64,000 nucleotides of DNA, from the NCBI GenBank assembly GCA_025353165.1, contig JANXRE010000141.1:1-64000 (forward strand). The letters are read 5' to 3'. Shown piece after piece: positions 53,793 through 63,918 of the stretch; the stretch's first letter is position 1, and each line of letters starts with the position of its first letter. This DNA comes from Acidobacteriota bacterium (GTDB lineage Bacteria > Acidobacteriota > Terriglobia > Bryobacterales > Bryobacteraceae). The translations under genes were made by a program, and so were the position numbers. The notes under the pieces were generated by a model, which was not told where the DNA came from, made no database searches, and worked only from the letters and a program-made list of their open reading frames with translations.

Positions 53793-55851
53793 ACAGCTTC
53801 GGCAAGTAATCCAGCTTCGCCGTGAATGCCTCTGCCTTACCCGCCGCCACTTCATACATTCGCTCATGACTCGCAACGGCGGCGGCGCCGATTTCGTCAT
53901 AGGGCCGGTTGCAAACATCGAGAAATCCGATGTTGTAGTTCTCTCCGTCAAAGCGGCCGAGCGCCGACTCGTCGTACAGAGTGAACCAATGCGCGCCCAC
54001 GCAATACGGATCGGCCGCCGCATCCTCCAGGTAGACCCGGTAAGCCTTGGCGCGCTCCTGCTGATTCTTAAGGTGCCCGATCCCCGAAGCCGGCAGCCCC
54101 ACATCGAGCGCGCCGAAGTGCCACTCCCCGACCATCACCGGCATCTTCAACAGGTCGTGAATCGCCTTCGCGCGTTCCAGCGGAAGCTTGTCCTGGTAGC
54201 AGTTGAGGCTGAAAACGTCGAAGCACTTCATCCCCTTCACCGCCCATTCCGGCGGCAAGCCCGCCCATCGCATACCCAGGTTTAAATGTTTGGGATCCAC
54301 CTTCCGGCACGCGGCCGAGAGCGTCTGAAAGTACCGCTCCACCATGCGCGAGCTGAACTCGCGCAGGTCGGGCAGCGCCTCACTCGGAAGCGCGTCACGC
54401 CACTTCCCCTTGGCAACCTTGTCGAAAGTCGCCGGCAACTTCCACGCCGCCGCAAGGCCAGCATCCGTTTCGTACCTGCCTTTCAAGTAGCGCGCGAATT
54501 CCTCCCGCGTCGCGCACGTTTCGGTGTTATACAACATCCCCGCCGCCGGCATCTCGGACGAGAAGCCCCACGTCGGCTCGTTCATCAGAAAGTATCCGAT
54601 GAACGCCGGATCCGCGGCGGTACTAGCGAGTTGCGATGCGAACTCGACGGCATCCAGCGCGAAGCCGGGATGATAGACGTCGGGGAAATCCCGGTAGATC
54701 ATTCCGGAGCGCTGCGCGCCAAAATTCAGCGGACGCCCGTACGGAAATGCGGCTTTGCTCGCGTAATCCCACTCGGACCAGTTCCCCACGGTGTTAAACC
54801 GCAACCGCTTCATCTCCGCTAGCGCAGTCGCCGACCACTTATTCCGCCACCCCTCGCGCCCAAATGCGCGGATCATGTTCGCCGCGAGATAGTTCACAAC
54901 CTTGCCGCGAGACTCCCGGTCGCGCGGGTAGGCGTCGGCATATTCCTTCTGGTCCGGCAGCCACGCGAGCGCCGTCTCAATGCCGTCGTAACGCGCGTTC
55001 GTGTCCACCCGAACGCAATCCAGGCCCGCGGACCAGAAGGCATAGCCATCGGGATCCACCAGCCACCAGCGTTTCCCGTCGTTGTGCGTGCGAAAGAAAC
55101 CCGAGCCTTCGCCGAACTTCAGCGCCTTCCACCCGCCCCACCGCGAGAACGTGCCGGGCCACGCCTGTTTCGGCGCGTTCTCATACTGCTCTAGTATCCG
55201 CGCCTTCAATTGCGCCACGGTTCGGGTCTTTCCGGACCAACGCCTTGGGGCGCTCTGGCCGAACTGGTCGAGCAACGGTCCGTTCGGGAGTACCGGATTC
55301 CTCAGCCGGTCGACCACCATGGGGGCGGCATACGGATCAGTCATGCACCATCGCACCCGGCCGGGAGCCTTCCGCTGAATGGTGAACGCCATGCGGTCCA
55401 CCCGGGAGAGATCCACACGGTCCCCGCTGGCCATGGGTTTGAGGAAAGCGCCTTCGCGATCCGCCATCCAGCGGTTCTGATCCACCATCGACAAGTCCAT
55501 CCGCATTCGAAGGGAGCACTGCGGGAGAGCGCCGAATGAAAATCGAAAAGTCCGGCCCTTTTCGCCCTCCTGCAGAGAGATCGAAAAAACGGTGAGATTA
55601 TCCTCATCGACCAGGATCTCTGCGACCACGTACTTCGACGTGGCAAGCAAGCCCGGCGCAAACTGATACGCGATTCCGTCCTTCTCGGCTTGTGCGATGT
55701 ACCACGAAGCGCCGCTGATCGGCGCTTTCGCGTCATCCTTTTGAATCGAGCCGAGCATCCCGGACGGTTCAAGCCGCTTTAGCTCGCGATTCTGACCGAA
55801 AGCGGCAGTACTGGTGAGAGCGATGAACGTGCGGCGATTCAGTTCCGGCAT
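53785..55851 (-). CDS. Secreted clan GH-A glycosidase, agarase-like (GH50-like)
   Basis: 688 aa. Tat-like leader NRRTFIALTSTAAFG; N-terminal beta domain (about 30-200); then DGKRWWLVDPDGYAFWSAGLDCVR, a phrase typical of beta-agarase-type barrels. Likely acid/base Glu in FLMNEPTWGFS and nucleophile Glu in MVGEWHFGALD. Acts on galactan-like or related polysaccharides; specificity is inferred. 18 bases downstream of metH. Confidence 0.72.
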   Translation of the reverse strand: MPELNRRTFIALTSTAAFGQNRELKRLEPSGMLGSIQKDDAKAPISGASWYIAQAEKDGIAYQFAPGLLATSKYVVAEILVDEDNLTVFSISLQEGEKGRTFRFSFGALPQCSLRMRMDLSMVDQNRWMADREGAFLKPMASGDRVDLSRVDRMAFTIQRKAPGRVRWCMTDPYAAPMVVDRLRNPVLPNGPLLDQFGQSAPRRWSGKTRTVAQLKARILEQYENAPKQAWPGTFSRWGGWKALKFGEGSGFFRTHNDGKRWWLVDPDGYAFWSAGLDCVRVDTNARYDGIETALAWLPDQKEYADAYPRDRESRGKVVNYLAANMIRAFGREGWRNKWSATALAEMKRLRFNTVGNWSEWDYASKAAFPYGRPLNFGAQRSGMIYRDFPDVYHPGFALDAVEFASQLASTAADPAFIGYFLMNEPTWGFSSEMPAAGMLYNTETCATREEFARYLKGRYETDAGLAAAWKLPATFDKVAKGKWRDALPSEALPDLREFSSRMVERYFQTLSAACRKVDPKHLNLGMRWAGLPPEWAVKGMKCFDVFSLNCYQDKLPLERAKAIHDLLKMPVMVGEWHFGALDVGLPASGIGHLKNQQERAKAYRVYLEDAAADPYCVGAHWFTLYDESALGRFDGENYNIGFLDVCNRPYDEIGAAAVASHERMYEVAAGKAEAFTAKLDYLPKLFI

Positions 55852-55869
55852 GCCGGAAGTATATCGCTC

Positions 55870-58800
55870 CTACGCCACCGCGCTCTCCTCCGCATCCGCC
55901 GCGGTGAAATACGCGCAATCCGGATGATGAAACACCAGAGCGCTAACGCTCGCCTCGGGATCCATCATGAATCCTTCGGTGAGTTGCACGCCGATTTCCT
56001 CGGGCGCGAGCAGCTTGAACAATCCCGCCTGATCGTCGAGGTTCGGGCACGCGGGATATCCAAAGCTGTACCGCTTGCCGCGGTACCGCGAAGTGAAACG
56101 ATCATGCATCGTCGTCGTCGGAGGATCGGGAAAGCCCCAGTCCTCGCGAATGCGGCGGTGCAGCCACTCCGCGCATCCTTCCGCGGTCTCGATGGCCAGC
56201 GCCTGAAGCGCGTGGGCCTTCAAGTACTCGCCCGCATTCTTGGCTTTTTCCGCGCGTTCCCGAACGCCGTGCCCGGCTGTCACGACGAATACCGCGAAGT
56301 GGTCCCGCCGCCCACCGGAATCCGGGTCGAGAATGTAATCGCTGAGGCACAGTCCATCCACCCTCGGCTGCCGGCCGAACTGGAACGTATGCAGCGGAGA
56401 CGATGCCCCGGGAGCGAACAGGTGGATCGAGTTGCCGTCCCGCTCAGTTTCAAAGAATTGCCAGACTGCGCGCACCTGAAGGAAACCGGCCGCCCATTTC
56501 TTCACTTCCTCAATCTGATGGAACAACTCCAGGGCCTTCGGCTCCCGCTCGTTTAGCGCTTTGTCAAAATTGCCCTTGTACCCCAGGTGGCGGCCGTACA
56601 GCATGAACGAATTGATGTAGCTCCACACCTCCGCCAAGTGGGGAACGTCGCGAACCTTGCGCTCGAGATAAGGCGCGGGCGGAATCGGAATATCGGTCCT
56701 CACTTTGGGCGATCTGGCCTCGGACACCGGAACATCCATCCGCTCCGGCCCTTCGAATCCCGGGCCCGTCTCCGTAAACGTGTGCTCGGCCAGCACCCGG
56801 TCGCGAGTGGCCGGGTCCATGATCTCGTTCATCAGCCGGAGTCCCGTCATCGCGTCCTTGGCGTAGAACGTCGGTGAGCCGTAGGCCGGCGCAATCTTCA
56901 ACCTCGTGAACTTCTCAGAGAGCGCGGCTCCGCCCACCAGCAGCGGCGCCTTAAGTCCATGCTCGGAAAAATCGTGGGCCGTAATCACCATCTGCTGCGC
57001 GCTCTTGACCAGCAGCCCCGACAGTCCGATCGCATCCGGCTTATGCTTCTCGCACGCCTGGATCAGCAGCTCCGGCGGAACCTTGATTCCCAGGTTGATC
57101 ACGTCATAACCGTTGTTTGACAGGATGATCTCCACCAGGTTCTTGCCGATATCGTGAACATCGCCCTTCACCGTCGCCAGTAGAACTTTCCCGCGCGCCG
57201 CGGTATCGCTCTTCTCCATAAACTGCTGAAGGTGATTCACCGCGGCCTTCATCGCTTCGGCGGACTGCAGCACCTCGGCGACGATCAGCTCATTATTGTT
57301 GAACAACCGGCCGACCTCGCTCATGCCGGCCATCAGCGGGCCGTTGATAATGTCCAGCGGAGCTACGCCTTCGGTTCGCTTCAAATCGAGGTCCGCGACG
57401 AGCCCATCTTTCGTGCCCTCGATGATATAGTTCCCCAGCCGCTCATCCAGCGGCATATCCGACGCTTTCTTCTTGACCCGGCTGGTCGCATCCCGGAAAT
57501 GAGCGGCGATCGCGGCAATGTGAAATTGATTGATGGCGGCCTTCTGCTCGCGCGACTGTTGCCGCCAGTCCTCGGGCGCGCCGAGCAGGCGCTCGCGTTG
57601 CGTGTGATCCTCCGCTACCTCGGCCGGCGGAGTATTGAACAGCAGGTGCTCGGCTAAGCGGCGCTCCTGCTCGGGAATCGAGGCGAACCGTTCCAGCTTC
57701 TCGGCATTGACGATCGCGAGATCGAGACCCGCCTTGGTCGCGTAGTACAGGAAGACAGAATTAACGACCTCGCGGGCCGCCGCGGGCAATCCGAACGAAA
57801 TGTTTGAAACGCCGAGGATGGTCTTCACCAGCGGCAGGCGATCCTTGATGAGCCGCACAGCCTCGATCGTCTCCACCGCGCCCCCGATGTAATTCTCGTC
57901 GCCGGTGGCGCACGGGAAAACGAGCGGGTCGATGATAATTTCCGTGGGCGGAATGTGATACTTACCCGTCAGCAGCGCGACCGAACGCTCGGCCACCGCG
58001 AGTTTCCGTTCGCGGGTGAACGCCTGCGCCTGCAACTTGTCTTCATCGATCGTTCCCACAACCAGCGCCGCGCCGTACGACTTGGCGATCGGGCACACGC
58101 GCTCGAACTTCTCTTCGCCGTCCTCCAGGTTGATCGAATTGATGATCGCCTTGCCCTGGCAGTAAGTCAGCGCCAGTTCGATCCCCTCCGGATCGGTGGT
58201 GTCGATCATGATCGGCGCCTTGATCTTGCGGATCAGCTTGTCATAAAACGGCGGGATATCGGCCATTTCGTCGCGGTCCGACGACTGCAGGCACACGTCC
58301 ACAATGTGAGCGCCGTTCCGGATCTGCCACCGTGCGATCTCCGTTGCCTCTTCCCACTTGTCCGCGGCGATCATGTTCTTGAACAAGCGTGAACCGATGA
58401 CGTTCGTGCGCTCTCCGACGATCAGCGGGCGGCTGGATTCGTCGGCCTCGACGACCTCAATCCCCGAGAAGTAGGTGCGCGGCGCCGGCGTGCGATGCGG
58501 GCGCGGTTTGCGGCCCTCCACCATTTGCGCGATCGCTTCGATGTGCTCCGGCCCAGTGCCGCAGCAGCCCCCCACGATGTTCAGCCAGCCGTGGTCGACG
58601 AATTTTCCGAGTTGCGCGGCGAGGCTTTCCGGCGTTTCGTCGTACTTCCCCTCGACGTTCGGAAGGCCCGCGTTCGGGTAGCACGAAATGCGCGTGGCCG
58701 CCATCTCGTGAAGCGTGCGGATATGGTCCGTCATGAACTCCGGACCCGTGGCGCAATTGAGACCGATTGCCAACAGGTCCGCGTGCGAGACGGAAGAATA

Positions 58801-59442
58801 CAGGGCGTCGGCGGTCTGGCCCGCCAGCATCGTTCCCGTGTTCTCGATCGTGCCGGAAACAATGACCGGTATCCGCCCGCTAACTTCGCGCTGGAGCCGT
58901 TGGATCGCCAGCAGCGCGGCCTTGACGTTGCGGGTGTCATTACTGGTCTCGACGATCAGCACGTCCGCTCCGCCCTCCACCAGCGCCTTTGCCTGCTGGT
59001 AGTAGCCGTCGCGCATCCGGGAAAACGTGACGCCCCCGGTCACGGTAAGCGCCTTCGTCGTCGGACCCATCGCGCCCGCCACAAAGCGCGGCCGGCCCGG
59101 CGTCGAGAATTCGTCCGCCGCCTGCCGCGCCAGCCGCGCGGAAATGAAGTTCACGTCGTGGCAGCGGTCCTCAATGCCGAACTCCGCGAGCGTAATCGGA
59201 TGCCCTCCGAACGAATCGGTTTCCACCATGTCCGCCCCGGCCGCAAAGTAAGCCCGGTGCACATCCAGAATCCAGTCGGGATGCGTAAAGATCAGATTCT
59301 CGGTGCAGTTCTCAAAGCGCGCCCCGCCCCAATCCTCGTAGGTGGGATCGTACCGATGCAGCATGGTTCCCATAGCCCCATCGAGCACGAGGATTCGCGA
59401 TTCGAGCGCATCCAGTAGAGCTTGGTGCCGGAAATTGTCCAT
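55870..59442 (-). CDS. metH: Cobalamin-dependent methionine synthase
   Basis: 1,190 aa, full length. Homocysteine domain (DGAMGTMLHRYDPTYED at the N-terminus; zinc Cys in GLNCATGPE and GGCCGTGPEH), pterin-binding domain (VGERTNVIGSRLFK near 340), cap and B12 domains with KGDVHDIGKNLV (axial His near 755), and the C-terminal AdoMet activation domain (RYSFGYPACPNLDD). Transfers methyl from methyl-THF to homocysteine. Upstream leader is short (42 bases) and shows no cobalamin riboswitch. Confidence 0.95.
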   Translation of the reverse strand: MDNFRHQALLDALESRILVLDGAMGTMLHRYDPTYEDWGGARFENCTENLIFTHPDWILDVHRAYFAAGADMVETDSFGGHPITLAEFGIEDRCHDVNFISARLARQAADEFSTPGRPRFVAGAMGPTTKALTVTGGVTFSRMRDGYYQQAKALVEGGADVLIVETSNDTRNVKAALLAIQRLQREVSGRIPVIVSGTIENTGTMLAGQTADALYSSVSHADLLAIGLNCATGPEFMTDHIRTLHEMAATRISCYPNAGLPNVEGKYDETPESLAAQLGKFVDHGWLNIVGGCCGTGPEHIEAIAQMVEGRKPRPHRTPAPRTYFSGIEVVEADESSRPLIVGERTNVIGSRLFKNMIAADKWEEATEIARWQIRNGAHIVDVCLQSSDRDEMADIPPFYDKLIRKIKAPIMIDTTDPEGIELALTYCQGKAIINSINLEDGEEKFERVCPIAKSYGAALVVGTIDEDKLQAQAFTRERKLAVAERSVALLTGKYHIPPTEIIIDPLVFPCATGDENYIGGAVETIEAVRLIKDRLPLVKTILGVSNISFGLPAAAREVVNSVFLYYATKAGLDLAIVNAEKLERFASIPEQERRLAEHLLFNTPPAEVAEDHTQRERLLGAPEDWRQQSREQKAAINQFHIAAIAAHFRDATSRVKKKASDMPLDERLGNYIIEGTKDGLVADLDLKRTEGVAPLDIINGPLMAGMSEVGRLFNNNELIVAEVLQSAEAMKAAVNHLQQFMEKSDTAARGKVLLATVKGDVHDIGKNLVEIILSNNGYDVINLGIKVPPELLIQACEKHKPDAIGLSGLLVKSAQQMVITAHDFSEHGLKAPLLVGGAALSEKFTRLKIAPAYGSPTFYAKDAMTGLRLMNEIMDPATRDRVLAEHTFTETGPGFEGPERMDVPVSEARSPKVRTDIPIPPAPYLERKVRDVPHLAEVWSYINSFMLYGRHLGYKGNFDKALNEREPKALELFHQIEEVKKWAAGFLQVRAVWQFFETERDGNSIHLFAPGASSPLHTFQFGRQPRVDGLCLSDYILDPDSGGRRDHFAVFVVTAGHGVRERAEKAKNAGEYLKAHALQALAIETAEGCAEWLHRRIREDWGFPDPPTTTMHDRFTSRYRGKRYSFGYPACPNLDDQAGLFKLLAPEEIGVQLTEGFMMDPEASVSALVFHHPDCAYFTAADAEESAVA

Positions 59443-59484
59443 GGGAATAAAACGTCGTCTACCTATATTGTACCGGCCCGATCG

Positions 59485-60885
59485 TCAGCGGTCGGTAAAC
59501 CGGTAGTAGAGACTCGTCGCCCGAATCCCCAGCCAGCGGAAAGGCTCATTGGGCAGATACGGAGCGCGCCGGTTTACGAACGGATATTCCGCCCAGGCCC
59601 GCTCGCCGCCGGCCTCCAGGTCCGCGATGATCCGGCCGAAGAGAAACGTCAGGTTGACGCCGTGCCCGCAGTATCCCAACCCGTAGAAAACATTGTTGTG
59701 CGTGCCGGTGGAGCCCACCAGCGGCGCCCAGTCCAGCGTCATGTCCACCATTCCGTTCCATGCCATCTCGAACCCGACGCCGCGCAGGGAAGGATACAGC
59801 CGCAGCAGTTCCTCTTCGAGAATCGTCGCCGCCTGCCCGTCGGACCTCTCGCGCACCCCGTTGTTCCAGCCGTACGGCGCGGGACCGCCGCCGATGTGAA
59901 TCCGTCCGTCCGCCGTCCGGCCGAGATAGTGCACCAGCTTGCGCGAATCGTTGAACGGCATCCGCCCGGCCCAACCGGTCGAGGCAAGTTCCGGTCCGGT
60001 CAACGGCCGCGTGACCGCCACGTAGTTGTACACCGGCGCGATCGTGTTCCGGAAGTACCCCAGCTTGGACGTGAAGGCGTTCGTGGCGAGCACGATCGCG
60101 CGCGCCTTCACCGTCTGCCCGCCGGCCATGTGCAGCCGGATCGCCGCGCCTTCCTCCACCTGTCGGACCGAACTGTCTTCGTAAATGCGGACCCCTTCCG
60201 CCTCGGCCGCCTCTTTCACCACTCGAACAAGTTTCATCGGATGGACGTGGCCCGCGTTGGGATCGAACACCGAAGCGGCGTAGGCGCGCGTGCCGATCAA
60301 CGCCGCCGTGCCCTCGCGATCCAAATACCGCACGGGAATGCCCAGCCTGCGCGTCTTCTCGACGTACTCGCGCCCTTCCCCGGCGCTTTCCTCCGACGCG
60401 AACGCCTCCAGCGCGCCCGTGTGATCGATCGCGTCCGGAATGCTCGCGCGCGCCGCCAGCGCCTCCAGGTTCCGCATGCTCTCCACGGTCAGGTCGTAAA
60501 TGCGCTTGTGGAGTTCCGGCGGCGAAACCAGCCGCAGGTACTCGTTCGCCACGTTGGGCAGCAGCATCGCTCCATTGCGGCCCGATGCGCCGTTGCCCGC
60601 GCCGCGCGCCTCCACCACGATGACGCTCTTGCGAGGCGACCTCTTGCGGATGTGATACGCGGCCGAAAGCCCCGTGTATCCGGCGCCGATCACCACCACA
60701 TCCGCTTCCGCATCGGTGGTGAGCGGCGGATTATGCGGCGCCTGGGCCCGCATCCACAGGCTGTGATTCGGGTCGAACGCCGGTGTTTCGGGAAACAGCG
60801 CCGGCGCGACGGCGTTCAATCCGGCGCTGCCAATCGCGACTCCCCCGGTCACGGCCGCCCCACGGAGCCAGTTTCTTCGAGTCAT
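59485..60885 (-). CDS. Tat-exported FAD-dependent amine-oxidase-like protein (DAO family)
   Basis: 466 aa. Twin-arginine leader MTRRNWLRGAAVTGGVAIG, FAD Rossmann motif VVIGAGYTGLSAAYH near residue 65, RGAGNGASGRNGAMLLPN and a C-terminal GYCGHGVNLTFLFGR, as in gamma-glutamylputrescine oxidase-like DAO proteins. Oxidises an amine or amino acid; substrate unknown. The start at 60885 is set by the Tat leader. Confidence 0.85.
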   Translation of the reverse strand: MTRRNWLRGAAVTGGVAIGSAGLNAVAPALFPETPAFDPNHSLWMRAQAPHNPPLTTDAEADVVVIGAGYTGLSAAYHIRKRSPRKSVIVVEARGAGNGASGRNGAMLLPNVANEYLRLVSPPELHKRIYDLTVESMRNLEALAARASIPDAIDHTGALEAFASEESAGEGREYVEKTRRLGIPVRYLDREGTAALIGTRAYAASVFDPNAGHVHPMKLVRVVKEAAEAEGVRIYEDSSVRQVEEGAAIRLHMAGGQTVKARAIVLATNAFTSKLGYFRNTIAPVYNYVAVTRPLTGPELASTGWAGRMPFNDSRKLVHYLGRTADGRIHIGGGPAPYGWNNGVRERSDGQAATILEEELLRLYPSLRGVGFEMAWNGMVDMTLDWAPLVGSTGTHNNVFYGLGYCGHGVNLTFLFGRIIADLEAGGERAWAEYPFVNRRAPYLPNEPFRWLGIRATSLYYRFTDR

Positions 60886-60933
60886 GCAGTTACCCTTTGC
60901 GGCGCGATGCCGCAAGCGGTACAACACGAGTGT

Positions 60934-62613
60934 ATGCTTGCCGTTCCCCTCCTCCTACTCACGTTGGCGTTCCAGGCCCAGGATGCGGCTCCCACCCAAC
61001 CGCCCGAAAAGCCGAAAGCCGACTGCGTCATCAAGGGGCAGGTCCTGAACGCCGTGACCGGCGAACCGCTTCGCAAGGCGCGGGTGAACCTCATGAAGCC
61101 CACGGCACGCACGGGGCCGCGCGGGCGCGACGTGGATTCCGCCGGCCATTTCGAGTTCCGTGGCGTGGAACCCGGAACCTACACTCTCAATGCGGAGCGT
61201 ACCGGTTTTGTCACCCAATCCTACGGACGCAGGAAGCCGGGCCGCGGCATGGGAGGAACGAGCATCACGCTCACACCGGCGCAGGAGATGAAAGACCTCG
61301 TGATCAAGTTGTCGCCGCACGCGGTGATTGTCGGCCGCGTCATCGATGAGGACGGCGACCCGATGGCGGGAGTCCAGATTAGCGCAATGAAATCCATGTG
61401 GGAGGGAAAGAAGCGCCAGCTCATCCCGGTACGTAATGCGAGCACCAACGACCTCGGCGAATACCGCATCTACGACCTGGCCCCGGACACCTACTTCATA
61501 CAGGCGGTCCGCCAGCGCTGGTCCGGAATGCCACCCCCCTCTGAACCGATGTCCGACAAGCCGGAAGAGGGCTACATTGCTACCTGGTACCCCGGCACGG
61601 TCGATTCCTCCACATCACCCCGGATCGCCGTGAAGGGCGGGGCGGAATTGCGCGGCGTCGACATCCGCATGGTGAAAACGCGCGTCATCCGGATACGAGG
61701 CAAAGTGCTCAGCGGAACCACCGGCAAACCCACCGGCGGGAGTGTCATGCTGCTGCCGCGCGGCAAGGGATACCGCAGTTGGATGGAGATGAAGAATAGC
61801 TGGGTGCAGGATCCAGCCCTCGGGTTCGAGTTTAAGGACGTTACGCCCGGATCCTATTCGCTTCGCGGGGAGGCCGGTTCCGGCGATGAGCGGGAGTCCA
61901 TTGTCCAGAACATCGACGCGGGCGACTCGAATATCGACAATCTTGTCCTCCAACCGAATACCGGCGTCGAGATACGAGGCAAGCTGACCGTCGAGGGCGG
62001 AAAACTCGAAGGCGAGCGCACCAACGTCTCGCTGCAGCCCTGGGAGGAAGACGAGGGCCCAATGGGAGGCGCATCGGCGGAGCCGAAGCAGGATGGCACG
62101 TTCACTTTGAAGAACGTTCAGGCTGGGCGCTATCGGATCCAATGCTACAAACCGGACACGTACGTGAAGGCCATCCGGGCCGGCGACCAGGACATCACCG
62201 ACCAACCGCTGGATACGTCGCAAGGCGTGCCCTCGTCGCTCGAGATCACGCTGAGCGCGAACTCGCCGGAAGTGACGGGATCCGTCAAGAACGAGGACGG
62301 CAAGCCCGTCACCGGCGCATCCGTACTGCTGATTCCCACAGACGAATCGCGCCGCGAGCAGTGGGGCAACTACGGCCAGTCCACCACCGATCAAAACGGG
62401 AATTTCCGCATCCGGAACACCCGGCCTGGCGAGTACAAGGCGCTGGCGCTCGAAGAAGTCGAAGGCGGGGAGTTCATGGATCCCGATTTCCTCAAAGCCT
62501 ACGAGTGCAAGGCGACCGCCGTAACGCTGAAAGAAGATTCCAAGGAGAACCTACAGCTCACCATAATCCCGGTCGCCACCACGGCTCAGGAGAGCGAGAA
62601 GAAGGAGCGGTAA
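60934..62613 (+). CDS. Secreted carboxypeptidase-regulatory-like repeat protein
   Basis: 559 aa. Signal MLAVPLLLLTLAFQAQ, then at least four CarboxypepD_reg/SdrD-B-like beta modules (IKGQVLNAVTGEPLRKARVNL, IVGRVIDEDGDPMAGVQISA, RIRGKVLSGTTGKPTGGSV, VTGSVKNEDGKPVTGASVLL), each ending in GxFxxxxxxPGxYxL-type strands. These are extracellular structural or binding modules, abundant in Acidobacteriota. The ORF could be extended far upstream over the antisense flavoprotein gene, which I reject; ATG 60934 gives the signal peptide. Confidence 0.85.
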   Translation: MLAVPLLLLTLAFQAQDAAPTQPPEKPKADCVIKGQVLNAVTGEPLRKARVNLMKPTARTGPRGRDVDSAGHFEFRGVEPGTYTLNAERTGFVTQSYGRRKPGRGMGGTSITLTPAQEMKDLVIKLSPHAVIVGRVIDEDGDPMAGVQISAMKSMWEGKKRQLIPVRNASTNDLGEYRIYDLAPDTYFIQAVRQRWSGMPPPSEPMSDKPEEGYIATWYPGTVDSSTSPRIAVKGGAELRGVDIRMVKTRVIRIRGKVLSGTTGKPTGGSVMLLPRGKGYRSWMEMKNSWVQDPALGFEFKDVTPGSYSLRGEAGSGDERESIVQNIDAGDSNIDNLVLQPNTGVEIRGKLTVEGGKLEGERTNVSLQPWEEDEGPMGGASAEPKQDGTFTLKNVQAGRYRIQCYKPDTYVKAIRAGDQDITDQPLDTSQGVPSSLEITLSANSPEVTGSVKNEDGKPVTGASVLLIPTDESRREQWGNYGQSTTDQNGNFRIRNTRPGEYKALALEEVEGGEFMDPDFLKAYECKATAVTLKEDSKENLQLTIIPVATTAQESEKKER

Positions 62614-62649
62614 GGTCCAACGTGGCGCGCCGCCTCAACCAGGCTGACG

Positions 62650-63918
62650 CTAGTCCCGTTCGTGATATGCAGCATACGATTCGTCCAGCAGTTCGACGAC
62701 GTGCGCCACGCGCTGCCCGGTGCCGTGGCGCGCCACACCCGCGCGAAGCTGCAGCATGCATCCGGGATTCGCCGTCGCGATCACCCGCGCCCCCGTCACG
62801 TTCGCCATCGGCATCTTCTTCTCGAGGATCGCCGCCGCCATGTCCGAGTGCACCACGTTGTAGATGCCCGCGCTTCCGCAGCACAAATCGGAGAGCGGCA
62901 TTTCCCGGAACGTGAGGCCGGGAATCGCCCGCAGAATCGCGCGCGGCGCGGCGCGAATCTTCTGACCATGCGCCAGGTGGCACGAGTCCTGGTACGTCGC
63001 CGTCTGTTCCAGACGGCCGAGTTTGGTGTTCAGCGAAATGGAAACTAAGAACTCGCTGATGTCTTTCACCAGCCCCCCGAACTTACGCGCTCTGTCGGCG
63101 TACGACGAATCGTGCTCCAGCAGCTCCCCGTACTCCTTGAGCGTCGACCCGCAGCCGGCGGCGTTGGTTATGATCGCGTCGTAGCCACCATCCAGAATCG
63201 CGTCCACGTTGCGCCGGGCGAGTGTCCGCGCCTCCTCGGGCAATCCCGAATGAACGTGCAAGGCGCCGCAGCAGGTCTGTCCCGCGGGGATCGTCACCTC
63301 GCAGCCGTTCTTCCGAAGCACGCGTACGGTCGCCTCGTTCAGGCGCGCGAAACACACGTTCGCAATGCATCCGCCGAGCATCGCCACCCGGTGCCGCCGC
63401 TCTCCTTCGGCCGGATACACGCGCCCGTACTCACGAAAGAAGAATGGCGTTTCCACACGCGGCGCAAGCCTCTCGGCCTCAGCCAACCGTCCTCGCAGCA
63501 GCCCCGTCGATCGCACCAGCCACTGCAGCCCCGACGCCTGGTAGACCCAAAGCTTCCACGCTGCGACGCTGAGCAGGAACCTCGAGGGCAGCAGGTGATG
63601 GAAGACAAAGTACCGAACGAATCGCGCCACAAGGGACCGCTCGCGCACCGCCTCGATCTCCGCGCGCGCGGCTTCAATCAGACGACCGTACTGCACGCCC
63701 GACGGACAAGCCGACTCGCATCCCCGGCACGCCAAGCAAAGATCCAGATGCTCGATGTAGGATGCGTCGATCTCAGCGGCGCCCGACGCAACCTGCACCA
63801 TCTGATAAACGCGCCCGCGCGGCGAGTCCGCTTCCAGCCCTAATTCGCGATAGGTGGGACAGGCATTCAGGCACAGCCCGCAGTGAACGCACCGGTCGAG
63901 ATCAAAGAGCTGCGGCAT
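62650..63918 (-). CDS. glcF: Glycolate oxidase iron-sulfur subunit
   Basis: 422 aa. Two 4Fe-4S sites (CVHCGLCLNACP, CLACRGCESACP) and two CCG domains (MLGGCIANVCFAR...TCCGALHVHSG; YQDSCHLAHGQK...DLCCGSAGIYN). With the FAD subunits it oxidises glycolate to glyoxylate and passes electrons to the respiratory chain. Its start overlaps the end of the upstream FAD-oxidase gene. Confidence 0.92.
   Translation of the reverse strand: MPQLFDLDRCVHCGLCLNACPTYRELGLEADSPRGRVYQMVQVASGAAEIDASYIEHLDLCLACRGCESACPSGVQYGRLIEAARAEIEAVRERSLVARFVRYFVFHHLLPSRFLLSVAAWKLWVYQASGLQWLVRSTGLLRGRLAEAERLAPRVETPFFFREYGRVYPAEGERRHRVAMLGGCIANVCFARLNEATVRVLRKNGCEVTIPAGQTCCGALHVHSGLPEEARTLARRNVDAILDGGYDAIITNAAGCGSTLKEYGELLEHDSSYADRARKFGGLVKDISEFLVSISLNTKLGRLEQTATYQDSCHLAHGQKIRAAPRAILRAIPGLTFREMPLSDLCCGSAGIYNVVHSDMAAAILEKKMPMANVTGARVIATANPGCMLQLRAGVARHGTGQRVAHVVELLDESYAAYHERD

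Noticed and set aside
55870-59484. Cobalamin riboswitch ahead of metH
   Set aside because: Only 42 bases separate metH from the upstream gene; no room and no B12-box-like sequence was seen.
59422-60933. Long + strand open frame upstream of the carboxypeptidase-regulatory-like protein
   Set aside because: Low-complexity Arg/His/Pro-rich translation antisense to a clear flavoprotein gene; the signal peptide at 60934 marks the true start.
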